Shown here piece by piece: positions 40,049 through 49,332 of a DNA stretch of 64,000 nucleotides. Each line of letters opens with the position of its first letter. The stretch's first letter is position 1. The DNA is from Alphaproteobacteria bacterium (GTDB taxonomy: Bacteria; Pseudomonadota; Alphaproteobacteria; Micropepsales; Micropepsaceae): assembly GCA_016124385.1 (NCBI GenBank), contig WGNU01000006.1, positions 248,001 to 312,000 of the forward strand. Reading direction: 5' to 3'. The notes under the pieces were generated by a model. That model had not been told where the DNA came from. It saw only the letters and a list, made by a program, of their open reading frames with translations, and did no database searches. Made by a program: the position numbers and the translations under genes.

Positions 40049-41353
40049 ATGTCCGACCTCGACACCGTGCAGCGGCTGGCCCTTGCGCTCGCCATCGGCT
40101 TCCTGATCGGCCTCGAGCGCGGCTGGAAGGCGCGCGATCAGGGCTCGGGCGCCCGCCAGGCCGGCATCCGGACGTTCACGCTCTACGGATTTCTGGGCGG
40201 GCTTTCGGGCCTTTTGGGGTTCGTTGCGGGCGATGCGGTGGTCGTCGTCCTCGGACTGAGCATCGGGGCGCTGATCGTGGGCGGCTATATCGCAGCGCTG
40301 AAGCAAGCGAGCGATGCCGGCACCACGACGGAAGTCGCGGCCTTCGCCACCTTCGTCCTCGGCGCGCTCGCGGTGCGGGGCGACATGCTGCTTGCGGCGG
40401 CCAGTGCGGTCGTCATCGTCGTCGTGCTCGATCAGAAGAAGGCGCTTCACCATTTCCTCCACCTCATCGACGGCGTGGAGATGACGGCCTTCATCAAGCT
40501 GCTCGTCATTTCGGTCGTGCTGCTGCCGGTGCTGCCGAATGAGGGCTATGGACCGGGCGGCGTGCTCAACCCCTACGTCCTGTGGTGGGCGGTCGTGCTC
40601 GTCAGCGCGACGTCCTTTCTCGGCTACATGGCGATCCGCTTCGCGGGCGCCCATCGCGGTCCGCTGTTGATGGGGGTGTTCGGCGGTCTCGCGTCCTCGA
40701 CCGCGCTCACCTTCAGCGCCGCGCGCATGGCGGCCGGGGCGCCCGCTGCCGTGAGCGGCGTGTTTGCGGAGAGCATCGCGGCGGCGAACGCGATGATGTA
40801 TCTGCGGGCGGGCGTCATCGTCTATCTGTTCTCGCCGCAGCTCGGTCTTGAACTGGCCGGGCCGCTCGCGGCGGGCGCGGTGGTGGCCGCACTCTTCGCC
40901 GCGTCCGGCATCGTGCAGGCGTTCTCGGGCGGCGGCGAAGAGAAGAAGGATGGCGCCGCTGCGCAGGCGCAGGACGCGGCCCTGTCGCTGGGCTCGCCCA
41001 GCGATCTCGGCCTCGCGCTCAAATTTGCGGTCGCGCTCGCGGGCTTCGGGCTCCTCGCCGCGATCGTGCGCGAGCGCTTCGGCGAAATCGGCATGGTGCC
41101 GCTCGCCGCCGTCGCGGGGCTCGTCGATGTGGATGCGACGAGCATCACGGTCTCGCGTCTCGTGGCGGAGGATGGGCAGGCCCTCCTGTGGCCGGCGATC
41201 GCGGTTCTGACGGCCGTGGCCGCGAACATGGTCTTCAAGCTCGGCGCGGCGTTTACGATCGGCGGGCAAGCCTTGGGATTCAAGGTCGCGCTCATGACTG
41301 CAGCGAGCCTTATCGCTGTCGGGATCGTCGCGGCCGCGTTGATGCTTGCCTAG
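40049..41353 (+). CDS. MgtC/SapB-DUF4010 family membrane protein
   Basis: LALAIGFLIGLERGWKARD, GIRTFTLYGFLGGLSGLLG, multiple TM. Confidence 0.9.
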   Translation: MSDLDTVQRLALALAIGFLIGLERGWKARDQGSGARQAGIRTFTLYGFLGGLSGLLGFVAGDAVVVVLGLSIGALIVGGYIAALKQASDAGTTTEVAAFATFVLGALAVRGDMLLAAASAVVIVVVLDQKKALHHFLHLIDGVEMTAFIKLLVISVVLLPVLPNEGYGPGGVLNPYVLWWAVVLVSATSFLGYMAIRFAGAHRGPLLMGVFGGLASSTALTFSAARMAAGAPAAVSGVFAESIAAANAMMYLRAGVIVYLFSPQLGLELAGPLAAGAVVAALFAASGIVQAFSGGGEEKKDGAAAQAQDAALSLGSPSDLGLALKFAVALAGFGLLAAIVRERFGEIGMVPLAAVAGLVDVDATSITVSRLVAEDGQALLWPAIAVLTAVAANMVFKLGAAFTIGGQALGFKVALMTAASLIAVGIVAAALMLA

Positions 41354-42147
41354 GGCGCCAGGCGGCCGTCCTCGATCGCGCCATCGTAGTAGGGAAAGAC
41401 GATCTTGCGGTCCGGCCGGGCGAGCCTTGCGGCGCGGCCGGGAAAGCGCACCGCGCTCAAGATGTCGCGGATGACATTGAGACGAGCGGTTTTCTTGTCG
41501 TCGGCCTGGACGATCCGCCAGGGCGCGAGGGCGTGGTGGGAGCGACGGAACATCGCGTCGCGCGCCTGCGAATAGGCCGGCCATTTCTTGATCGCGACCG
41601 CATCAATGGGCGACAATTTCCACTGCTTCAAGGGATCGCGCCGCCGTTCCGCCAGCCGCTTCTTCTGCTCTTCCTTGTCGATGTCGAGATAGTATTTGAG
41701 GAGCCGGATGCCGGAGCGCACGAGCATCGCCTCAAACGCGATGACCGAGCGGAAGAAATCTTCGACCTCGCCGGGCGAGCAAAAGCCCATGACAGGTTCA
41801 ACGCCCGCGCGGTTGTACCAGGAGCGATTGAAGATCACGACCTCGCTGGCGGCCGGCAGATGCGCGATAAAGCGCTGGAAATACCATTGCGACTGTTCGC
41901 GGTCAGAGGGTTTTGCCAGCGCAACCACTCGCGTCTCGCGCGGCGAGAGATGCTCGATGATCCGCTTGATCGTGCCGTCCTTACCCGCGCCGTCCCGGCC
42001 CTCCACGACGATCAAGACGCGTTCGCCGCTCTCGATCACGTGGCGCTGCAGGCGCACTAACTCGACATGCAACTCGTAGAGCTGCTCGTCGTAGTCGTCG
42101 TTGTCCTTCGAATCGCCTTTTTTCTTCGCCATCGTCTCCTCACTCAT
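41350..42147 (-). CDS. ppk2: Polyphosphate kinase 2
   Basis: VLIVVEGRDGAGKDGTIKRIIEHLSPRETRVVALAKPSDREQSQWYFQRF; FNRSWYNRAGVEPVMGF. Confidence 0.96.
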   Translation of the reverse strand: MSEETMAKKKGDSKDNDDYDEQLYELHVELVRLQRHVIESGERVLIVVEGRDGAGKDGTIKRIIEHLSPRETRVVALAKPSDREQSQWYFQRFIAHLPAASEVVIFNRSWYNRAGVEPVMGFCSPGEVEDFFRSVIAFEAMLVRSGIRLLKYYLDIDKEEQKKRLAERRRDPLKQWKLSPIDAVAIKKWPAYSQARDAMFRRSHHALAPWRIVQADDKKTARLNVIRDILSAVRFPGRAARLARPDRKIVFPYYDGAIEDGRLAP

Positions 42148-42188
42148 CCGAATCGCGGCGTCTCCCGGCGCGTCTATCGATTATAGTC

Positions 42189-43559
42189 TTGGGGGCCAGC
42201 GCCCCCGTCCCCCTGACCCGGAAGGTAGCCGCCTTGGACGTTCATCATACCGATCTCGTTGGCATCGCCCTTGTCGTCGCCGTTGCCGTCGGGCTTGGCG
42301 CGACACTGACCAGCCTTCGGATGCCCGCGATCGTGGGCTACATCCTGGCCGGCGTCCTGTTGGGGCCGACCGGCTTCGGGCTCGTCACGCAATCGGGCTC
42401 GATCGCCGTGCTGGCGGAGCTGGGCGTCTTGATGCTGCTTTTCTTCATCGGCATGGAGCTCAGCCTTAAAGCCTTCGTGCGGGTGCTCTGGCCCTCGACC
42501 ATCGTCGTGGCCGGCCAGATCGCAGCGGCCGTCGCGATTAGCATGCTTTTCGCCTCGCTGCTCGACTGGAGCCTGCATCAAGCGCTCCTCATCGCCTTTA
42601 TCGTGGCGCTCTCGAGCACGGCGGCGGCGATCAAGATCCTTGAAGACATGGGCGAGCTGCGCTCGGCGACGGGGCAGATCATCATCGGTGTTCTGATCGC
42701 GCAGGACCTCGCGATCGTGCCGATGCTGATCATCACCGAATCCCTCGGCGGTGAGGGCGAGATCGGCTTCGGCCTCATCGTGCGCATCGTGATCGCGCTC
42801 GCGATCCTTTTCGGGATGATCGCGTTCTTGAGCCGGCGCGGCAAGATCCGCATTCCCGGGAGCGAAACGCTGTCAGGGCGCGTCGATCTCATCTCGCTCG
42901 CCGCGCTCGCGGCGTGCTTCTCGGCGGCGGCGCTCACGGGCGTGTTCGGCCTCTCGCCCGCCTATGGCGCCTTTCTCGCCGGCCTCATCATCGCGAACTC
43001 AACGCTGCGGGCCGAGGCGATCCAGGTGACGGAGCCGATCCAGAGCGTCCTCATCGTCATCTTCTTCCTCTCGATCGGGCTCCTCATTGATCTCACCTAC
43101 ATCCTTGAAAACTGGCTGGTGGTGCTCAGCTTCGTCGCGCTCGTCATCGTGGTGAAAACGGTGCTCAACGTGCTGCTGCTGCGCGCGGTGGGTGAGCCGT
43201 GGGACCGCGCCTTTCCGGGTGGCCTCGTGATGGCGCAGATCGGTGAGTTCTCCTTTGTGCTGGCGGGTGTCGGCATCGCCAATGCCGCGCTCGACCTCGA
43301 AGGCTACAAGCTCGCGATCGCCGTCATCGCGATCTCGCTCCTCATCTCGCCGTTCTGGATCGTCTCGGTCCGGCGCTTTCAAAGCATCGCGGCGCGCGGC
43401 GTGACCGATTTCCGCGCCGTGCTCCGCGAGGTCTATTCCGACGAACTCCATGAGCTGGAGGCGGGCTCGGCGATCGTGCGGCGCGTCGGGCGCTCGATCG
43501 TCCAGCGCGTCAAGGCCTATCGCGGCCGGCGGACTGGCGGCTCGGACCCCGCCGCGTAG
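42189..43559 (+). CDS. Cation:proton antiporter (KefB-type, CPA2)
   Basis: LRMPAIVGYILAGVLLGPTGFGLV; FFIGMELSLKAF; start uncertain, TTG near 42234 possible. Confidence 0.9.
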   Translation: MGASAPVPLTRKVAALDVHHTDLVGIALVVAVAVGLGATLTSLRMPAIVGYILAGVLLGPTGFGLVTQSGSIAVLAELGVLMLLFFIGMELSLKAFVRVLWPSTIVVAGQIAAAVAISMLFASLLDWSLHQALLIAFIVALSSTAAAIKILEDMGELRSATGQIIIGVLIAQDLAIVPMLIITESLGGEGEIGFGLIVRIVIALAILFGMIAFLSRRGKIRIPGSETLSGRVDLISLAALAACFSAAALTGVFGLSPAYGAFLAGLIIANSTLRAEAIQVTEPIQSVLIVIFFLSIGLLIDLTYILENWLVVLSFVALVIVVKTVLNVLLLRAVGEPWDRAFPGGLVMAQIGEFSFVLAGVGIANAALDLEGYKLAIAVIAISLLISPFWIVSVRRFQSIAARGVTDFRAVLREVYSDELHELEAGSAIVRRVGRSIVQRVKAYRGRRTGGSDPAA

Positions 43560-43630
43560 TCGCGGCGCCCGCGCTTGCGCGCATCCCGCGAGCCCGCTAG
43601 GAGGGCGCGACCCGTCCCGCGAGGTGGCCC

Positions 43631-44542
43631 TTGACCGATTGTTCCTATCTCGACCCCGTCGCGATCCAGATCGGCCCTCTGGCCATCAAATGGTACGCGC
43701 TCGCCTATATCAGCGGGCTGGTGCTGGGCTGGCTCTATCTGCGCTGGCTGATCGCGCGGCCCGCGCTCTGGTTTTCCAAGCCGGCCGGACGCCTACCGAT
43801 CGCCGAGCCGGGACAGGTGGACGATCTCCTCGTCTGGGCGACGCTCGGCGTGATTGGCGGCGGGCGGCTCGGCCACGTGCTCTTTTACGGGCTCTATCAG
43901 AACGCAGACTATTATCTCGACAATCCCTTGCGCGTCTTCTTCGTGTGGGAAGGCGGCATGTCGTTCCATGGCGGGCTTCTGGGCGTCATCATCGCCGTCA
44001 TCTGGTTCTGCCGGCGGGCGAACCTCGATCTCCTTCGGATCGGTGACGGCGTCGCGCTGGCGGCGCCCATCGGACTGTGCTTCGGGCGGCTCGCCAATTT
44101 CGTGAACGGCGAGATCTGGGGACGGGTAACGGATTCCTCCTGGGGTGTCGTCTTTCCCTGCGCGGTGCCGCAAGGCGTGCCGCGGCACCCCAGCCAGCTC
44201 TACGAGGCCGCGCTCGAGGGCGCCGCGCTGTTCGCGCTGCTGTTCGTCCTCGCGCGATTCTTCCGCATGCTGCATCGGCCGGGGCTGGGGATCGGTATCT
44301 TCCTGCTGGGCTATTCGGCGGCCCGGCTGTTCGTCGAGATCGTCTATCGCGACTCCAACAACAAGATCGAAGGTTCAGTGCTGACGATCGGCGAGCTTTT
44401 GACGGTGCCGATGGTCGTGGTCGGGCTCATGTTCCTCTGGTTCGCCTATCGCGACCGGCTGAGCTTCCTGCCCGGGGGCGCGTGGCTCTTGAAGAATTTT
44501 CCGGTGAAGGACGAGGCCGCGCCGACGCGCGCGCCGGCCTAA
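43631..44542 (+). CDS. lgt: Prolipoprotein diacylglyceryl transferase
   Basis: GGRLGHVLFYGLYQNADYYLDNPLRVFFVWEGGMSFHGGLLGVIIA; GRLANFVNGEIWGRVT; RHPSQLYEA. Confidence 0.97.
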   Translation: MTDCSYLDPVAIQIGPLAIKWYALAYISGLVLGWLYLRWLIARPALWFSKPAGRLPIAEPGQVDDLLVWATLGVIGGGRLGHVLFYGLYQNADYYLDNPLRVFFVWEGGMSFHGGLLGVIIAVIWFCRRANLDLLRIGDGVALAAPIGLCFGRLANFVNGEIWGRVTDSSWGVVFPCAVPQGVPRHPSQLYEAALEGAALFALLFVLARFFRMLHRPGLGIGIFLLGYSAARLFVEIVYRDSNNKIEGSVLTIGELLTVPMVVVGLMFLWFAYRDRLSFLPGGAWLLKNFPVKDEAAPTRAPA

Positions 44543-44550
44543 ACGCATGA

Positions 44551-44579
44551 AGAAGAACCCCTCCCGGGGCTGGGAGGGG
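44551..44579 (-). terminator. Intrinsic terminator-like hairpin between lgt and the OmpW-like gene
   Basis: CCCCTCCC-GGGGCT-GGGAGGGG; on the minus strand it is followed by TTCTTCTT. Confidence 0.6.
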
Positions 44580-44616
44580 CTCCAATCGCGGCAGGTACGG
44601 TCGCTTTCCGCGACTC

Positions 44617-45237
44617 TTAGAATTTATAGGCGAGCCCGACGCCGATGATCCAGGGATCGATGTCGACATCGGCCGTCGTGTTGACGGCGCCCGTGAGTGT
44701 CGCGTCCGTGTTGAGCCAGAGCTTCTTCACATCGACGTTGATCGCCCAATTGTCGTTGATCGGAAAATCGATGCCAGCCTGCAGCGCGAAGCCGAAGGCA
44801 TTGTCATAGTCGACGTCGAGACCGGGCGCCTCGCCGTTGACGTTGTAAAAGATCGTGTAGTTGACGCCCGCACCGATATAGGGCCGCCACACCGGATCCT
44901 TCGGCTGGAAGTGGTATTGCAACGTGAGCGTCGGCGGCAGCAGCCAGGCCTCGCCCAGATCGAGGTTGGTCGGCGTGTGGTTCACCTGGTGCGGCGCGGT
45001 CGCGAGGATCAATTCGGCCGCCACGTTCTCGGTGAAGAAATACGTGATGTCGAGCTCGGGGACGACCGCGTCGTCGATCTTCACGTTGCCGCCGATCGCC
45101 GCGACGCTGGCATCCTCGTCTGGGATCACGCCGATGATCCGCCCGCGGATCAGCCAGGGCGACCAATCCTCAGCCGCCGCCGGCAGGCTGCTGGCGCCGA
45201 GAGCGGCAAGGGTGAGACAGAGAAGCGCGCGTTTCAT
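44617..45237 (-). CDS. ompW: OmpW-family outer membrane protein
   Basis: Signal peptide; PTLTLQYHFQPKDPVWRPYIGAGVNYTIFYN; terminal ...DIDPWIIGVGLAYKF with C-terminal Phe. Confidence 0.92.
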   Translation of the reverse strand: MKRALLCLTLAALGASSLPAAAEDWSPWLIRGRIIGVIPDEDASVAAIGGNVKIDDAVVPELDITYFFTENVAAELILATAPHQVNHTPTNLDLGEAWLLPPTLTLQYHFQPKDPVWRPYIGAGVNYTIFYNVNGEAPGLDVDYDNAFGFALQAGIDFPINDNWAINVDVKKLWLNTDATLTGAVNTTADVDIDPWIIGVGLAYKF

Positions 45238-45331
45238 GGATCGTCCCCGCTGAAGAAGGGCCGAGGACGGCCGACCGGCGCCTCGCCCCGAAAGATGGGG
45301 GATGGATAGCGCCGGGCTTCTTCCCGCGAGT

Positions 45332-45345
45332 TGATCTTGCTCAAG
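45332..45345. promoter_or_regulatory. FNR/FixK-like site upstream of the OmpW-like gene
   Basis: TTGAT-CTTG-CTCAA, one mismatch to TTGAT-N4-ATCAA; about 95 bp upstream of the start codon. Confidence 0.5.
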
Positions 45346-45386
45346 CCCTCGCGGTGAGGCGGCCGCGTGCGCTGCGACAGAGCGCC

Positions 45387-47174
45387 TCAGTGCGAGGGAA
45401 GGGGCGCCATGCCGCCTTCCGCCAGGCCATGCGGGCGCCGGGTGCCAGGGATGCGGATGTCCTCGACCAGGTCCTGGACCTCCTGGGGCGGCGCCTTGGT
45501 GACGAGCGCGACCGCGATGCCGATCGCGAGGGAGAGCCCCATGAAGACAAAGCCGATCCCCTCCGGCGAGACACCCCAGAGCCATTGATCGGGCGTGCCG
45601 CCCGCGAACTTGAAGTAATAGATGTAACCGAAGGTCGTCACGAGGCCCGTCAGCATCGCGGCGATCGCGCCTTCCTTGTTCATCCGTTTCCAGAAGATGC
45701 CGAGGAAGATCACCGGGAAGAGCGAGGCGGCGGCAAGCCCGAAGGCGAAGGCGACGACCTGCGCGACGAAGCCCAATTGCGCCGAATAAATGCCAAGGAG
45801 GCCAGCCGCCAGGACCGCGCCGGCCGCCGCGAACCGCGCGATCAGCAGCTCGGTCGTATCGGTCATGTCGGTGAAGAAGGTGCGGCGCCCCAGATCGTGG
45901 CTGACGGCGGAGGAGATCACCATCAGAAGACCGGCCGCCGTCGAGAGCGCTGCGGCGAGGCCGCCCGCGACGACAAGGCCGATGACCCAGCCGGGGAGCT
46001 GCGCGATCTCAGGGTTCGCGAGCACGAAGATGTCGCGGTTGAGGGGCACGACCTCGTCCTTCAAACCATCGGGCGCCTCGGGCCCGCGAATCTGGATGCG
46101 CCCGTCGCCGTTCTGATCCTCAAAGCCAAGGAGCCCCGTCGCCTCCCAGGATTTGAACCATTGGGGGATCGGCCGGCCGCCCGCCGCCTCGATCGCCGCG
46201 GCCTCAGCCGCGTAGTCCGCGCCCGCGACATAGGTCGCGCCGTCGACCTCGGCGATGAAATTGAGCCGCGCGAAGGCGCCGACGGCCGGCGCGGTCGTAT
46301 AGAGGATCGCGATGAAGACGAGCGCCCAGCCGGCCGAGAGGCGCGCGGCCTTCGCACTCGGCACGGTGAAGAAGCGGATGATGACATGCGGCAGGCCTGC
46401 GGTGCCGAACATCAAGGCGCCTGTGATGGCGAAGATGTCGATCATCGACATTCTGGACGAGGTGTATTCGAGGAAGCCCAGATCGGTCAGCACCTGATTG
46501 AGCTTATCCAGCATTGACACATCCTCGCCCGCGACGTTCGCGATGAAGCCGAGCTGCGGGATCGGATTGCCGGTGATGATGAGCGAGATGAAGACCGCGG
46601 GGACCGTGTAGGCGAAGATCAGCACGCAATATTGGGCGACCTGCGTATAGGTGATGCCCTTCATGCCGCCGAGCACGGCATAGAAGAGCACGATCACCAT
46701 GCCGATCACGATGCCCCATTCGAACGGGATGCCGAGAAAGCCGGAGAAGGCGACGCCCACGCCCTTCATCTGGCCGGCGATATAGGTGAAGGAGACGAAG
46801 AGCGCGGCGATCACGGCGACGACGCGCGCGACATCGGAATAGTACCGGTCGCCCACGAAATCCGGCACGGTGAACTTGCCGAACTCGCGCAGGAACGGGG
46901 CGAGCAGGAGCGCGAGCAGCACGTAGCCGCCCGTCCAGCCCATCAGATAGACCGAGCCGCCGTAACCCAGAAACGCGATGAGCCCCGCCATCGAGAGGAA
47001 CGAGGCGGCCGACATCCAGTCCGCCGCCGTCGCCATGCCGTTGATCGTCGGGTGCACGTGGTGGCCGGCGACGTAGAAATCATCCGTCGAGGCCGCGCGC
47101 GACCAGATCGCGATGCCGATATAGAGCGCGAAGGTCGAGAACACCCACGCATAAGTCCAGGCTTGCGCGTCCAT
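45387..47174 (-). CDS. Sodium:solute symporter (VC_2705/ActP-like subfamily)
   Basis: YVAGHHVHPTINGMATAADWMSAASFLSMAGLIAFLGYGGSVYLMGWTGGYVLLALLLAPFLREFGKFTVPDFVGDRY. Confidence 0.93.
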   Translation of the reverse strand: MDAQAWTYAWVFSTFALYIGIAIWSRAASTDDFYVAGHHVHPTINGMATAADWMSAASFLSMAGLIAFLGYGGSVYLMGWTGGYVLLALLLAPFLREFGKFTVPDFVGDRYYSDVARVVAVIAALFVSFTYIAGQMKGVGVAFSGFLGIPFEWGIVIGMVIVLFYAVLGGMKGITYTQVAQYCVLIFAYTVPAVFISLIITGNPIPQLGFIANVAGEDVSMLDKLNQVLTDLGFLEYTSSRMSMIDIFAITGALMFGTAGLPHVIIRFFTVPSAKAARLSAGWALVFIAILYTTAPAVGAFARLNFIAEVDGATYVAGADYAAEAAAIEAAGGRPIPQWFKSWEATGLLGFEDQNGDGRIQIRGPEAPDGLKDEVVPLNRDIFVLANPEIAQLPGWVIGLVVAGGLAAALSTAAGLLMVISSAVSHDLGRRTFFTDMTDTTELLIARFAAAGAVLAAGLLGIYSAQLGFVAQVVAFAFGLAAASLFPVIFLGIFWKRMNKEGAIAAMLTGLVTTFGYIYYFKFAGGTPDQWLWGVSPEGIGFVFMGLSLAIGIAVALVTKAPPQEVQDLVEDIRIPGTRRPHGLAEGGMAPLPSH

Positions 47175-47177
47175 GGA

Positions 47178-47438
47178 TCAGGCCTCGATGCCGTATTTGC
47201 GCTCGATGCGCGCCATCGCCCAGCAATAGATGAAGATCAGCGCGACGAAGACGTAGATCGCGCCCTGCTGGGCAAACCAGAAGCCCAAGGGCGCGCCGCC
47301 GATCGCGAACTGATCAAGCCAGTCGCGAAAGAGGATCCCGGCGCCATAGGAGGCGAGGAACCACACGAGGAGGAGCCCTACGGTCAGGCGCAGGGTCGCG
47401 GCCCAATAGCCACGCGGATCGGGAGTCGGTTTCGGCAC
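47178..47438 (-). CDS. DUF4212-family small subunit of the sodium:solute symporter
   Basis: YWAATLRLTVGLLLVWFLASYGAGILFRDWLDQFAIGGAPLGFWFAQQGAIYVFVALIFIYCWAM; 3 bp upstream of the symporter gene. Confidence 0.92.
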   Translation of the reverse strand: MPKPTPDPRGYWAATLRLTVGLLLVWFLASYGAGILFRDWLDQFAIGGAPLGFWFAQQGAIYVFVALIFIYCWAMARIERKYGIEA

Positions 47439-47540
47439 GGACGATTTCTCCCCTCAGGGCGGCGGCGCTTGGCGCCGCTCGTTTGCTTGAGGGCAGTGTT
47501 GTTGATCACCGTACGTTTGGGAAGGGGTGCGGCACGCGGC

Positions 47541-47574
47541 AATACGAAAGGGCGCCCCCTTACCGGGGGCGCCC
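47541..47574 (-). terminator. Intrinsic terminator of the FMO gene
   Basis: Perfect 10-bp stem GGGCGCCCCC-TTACC-GGGGGCGCCC; minus strand continues TTTCGTATT. Confidence 0.7.
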
Positions 47575-47602
47575 CATGGTTCGCCGTCCGCCAGCGCGGC
47601 TC

Positions 47603-49105
47603 CTATTTGTAGTCGAACTCCGTGCCGTCCAGATCGATGACGGGGAGTTCCTTCTTCTCGTTCCAATAATCCTGCGTGTGCGCCCATTCAGGCTTCTCGC
47701 CGCGCTTCGGCAAGAGGTGCATGCCGCGCATGATGTAGCCCGGGTTGAAATTCTCCGTGTCGATCCAGGGAAGGATTTTCATGTCCTTGTCTTCGGGGCG
47801 CAGCTTTACCTCGACCTGCTTGGCGCCCTTCTTCTTCATCTGGTTGAGCAGCCGGCAGACGAAGTCGGCGACGAGGTCGGCGCGGAGCGTCCAGCTCGCG
47901 CGGAAATAGCCGAAGATCCACACCATGTTCGGCACGCCTGTGAACATCATGCCGCGATAGGTGATCGTGTCGGAGAAGACGAGCGGCTTGTCATCGATCG
48001 TGAAGGCGATGTCGCCGAGCACGTTCAGATTGAAGCCGGTCGCGGTCACGATGATGTCGGCCTCAAGCTCCTTGCCGGAGGCGAGGAGGATGCCCTTCTC
48101 GGTAAAGCGCTCGATCTCATCGGTCACGACGCTCGCCTTGCCCGAACTGATCCCCTGGAAGAGATCGCCTTCCGGCACGAACGCGATGCGCTGGCGCCAG
48201 GGGCGGTATTTCGGCGTGAAGTGCGTGGCGACGTCGTAGCCTTCGGGCAGCAGCGCTTTCACGCCCTTGATGAGCTCGTCGGCCGCGAAATCGGGCTGCT
48301 CGAAGCAGAGCCGGGTGATCTCTTCCTGGTCGAAGAGGATCTTGCGGCGCACGATCTCGTGGATCCATTCCTCGTTGACTTCGAGCTTGCGCAGCTCATC
48401 GGCCAGCACATTCTCATTGCGCGCGGGAATGAAATAGGTCGGCGAGCGCTGCAGCAGCGTCGTATGCGCCGTCTCACCGGCGATCGCGGGAACGAGCGTC
48501 GCCGCCGTCGCGCCCGAGCCGATCACGACCACCTTCTTGTTCTTGTAGTCGAGATCTTCCGGCCAGGTCTGCGGGTGGACGATCTTACCCTTGAAGTCCT
48601 CCATCCCCTTCCAATGGGGCGTGTAGCCTTCGGAGTGGCGGTAGTAGCCCTGGCACATCCAGAGAAAATTCGCCGTAATGCGGAAGGGCTCGTTCGTCTC
48701 GCCCTTCGTGCCCTCGATCGTCCAGCGCTTGTCTTTGGAGGACCAGGTCGCGTTCGTAATCTTGTGGCGATAGCGGATATGACGCGCGAGGTCGTTCGCC
48801 TCGATCACCTCGCCCATATATTTGAGGATCTCTTCCGCGGTCGCGATCGGCTTGCCGACCCATGGCTTGAAGCGATAGCCGAAGGTGTAGAGGTCGCTGT
48901 CGGAGCGGATGCCAGGATATTTGTGGGTGAGCCAGGTCCCGCCGAAGCTCTCCTGCGTTTCCAGCACCACGTAGGAGCGGTCGGGGCATTGCTGCTGCAG
49001 GTGATAGGCGCCGCCGACGCCCGAAATGCCGGCGCCAACGATCAGCACGTCGAAATGCTCGGTCTTCGCTTCGGGCTTGCGCTCCAGAGTTGCCGCTTCG
49101 GCCAT
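47603..49105 (-). CDS. Flavin-containing / Baeyer-Villiger-type monooxygenase
   Basis: FDVLIVGAGISGVGGAYHLQQQCPDRSYVVLETQESFGGTW; VVVIGSGATAATLVPAIA; ATG 49105. Confidence 0.93.
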   Translation of the reverse strand: MAEAATLERKPEAKTEHFDVLIVGAGISGVGGAYHLQQQCPDRSYVVLETQESFGGTWLTHKYPGIRSDSDLYTFGYRFKPWVGKPIATAEEILKYMGEVIEANDLARHIRYRHKITNATWSSKDKRWTIEGTKGETNEPFRITANFLWMCQGYYRHSEGYTPHWKGMEDFKGKIVHPQTWPEDLDYKNKKVVVIGSGATAATLVPAIAGETAHTTLLQRSPTYFIPARNENVLADELRKLEVNEEWIHEIVRRKILFDQEEITRLCFEQPDFAADELIKGVKALLPEGYDVATHFTPKYRPWRQRIAFVPEGDLFQGISSGKASVVTDEIERFTEKGILLASGKELEADIIVTATGFNLNVLGDIAFTIDDKPLVFSDTITYRGMMFTGVPNMVWIFGYFRASWTLRADLVADFVCRLLNQMKKKGAKQVEVKLRPEDKDMKILPWIDTENFNPGYIMRGMHLLPKRGEKPEWAHTQDYWNEKKELPVIDLDGTEFDYK

Positions 49106-49220
49106 GGTTTCCTTCCTCCGCGGCGATGCCGCACGTGACCCATAGGGACGGGCGGCTTTCGATGACGCCCCCGTCAAGTTCTCTAGAAGTGTACTGTCTG
49201 TGCGACGAGATGCGAAGGCC

Positions 49221-49234
49221 TTGATCGGGATCAA
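49221..49234. promoter_or_regulatory. Perfect FNR/FixK-type palindrome in the divergent promoter
   Basis: TTGAT-CGGG-ATCAA, exact match to TTGAT-N4-ATCAA, between the FMO (-) and AidB-like (+) genes. Confidence 0.7.
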
Positions 49235-49332
49235 CCGGATCTTGGTTCACTAGACGCCGGGCCGGGCGCCTTGCGCCGATTCCTGACATCTGGTCGAGTC
49301 CATGTATCCGCCCGCATCCGGAGGCATCTGCG

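Noticed and set aside
39044-41584. 846-aa minus-strand ORF over the orphan membrane gene and DUF4010 gene
   Set aside because: Shadow ORF; residue composition typical of reverse-strand reading of GC-rich coding DNA.
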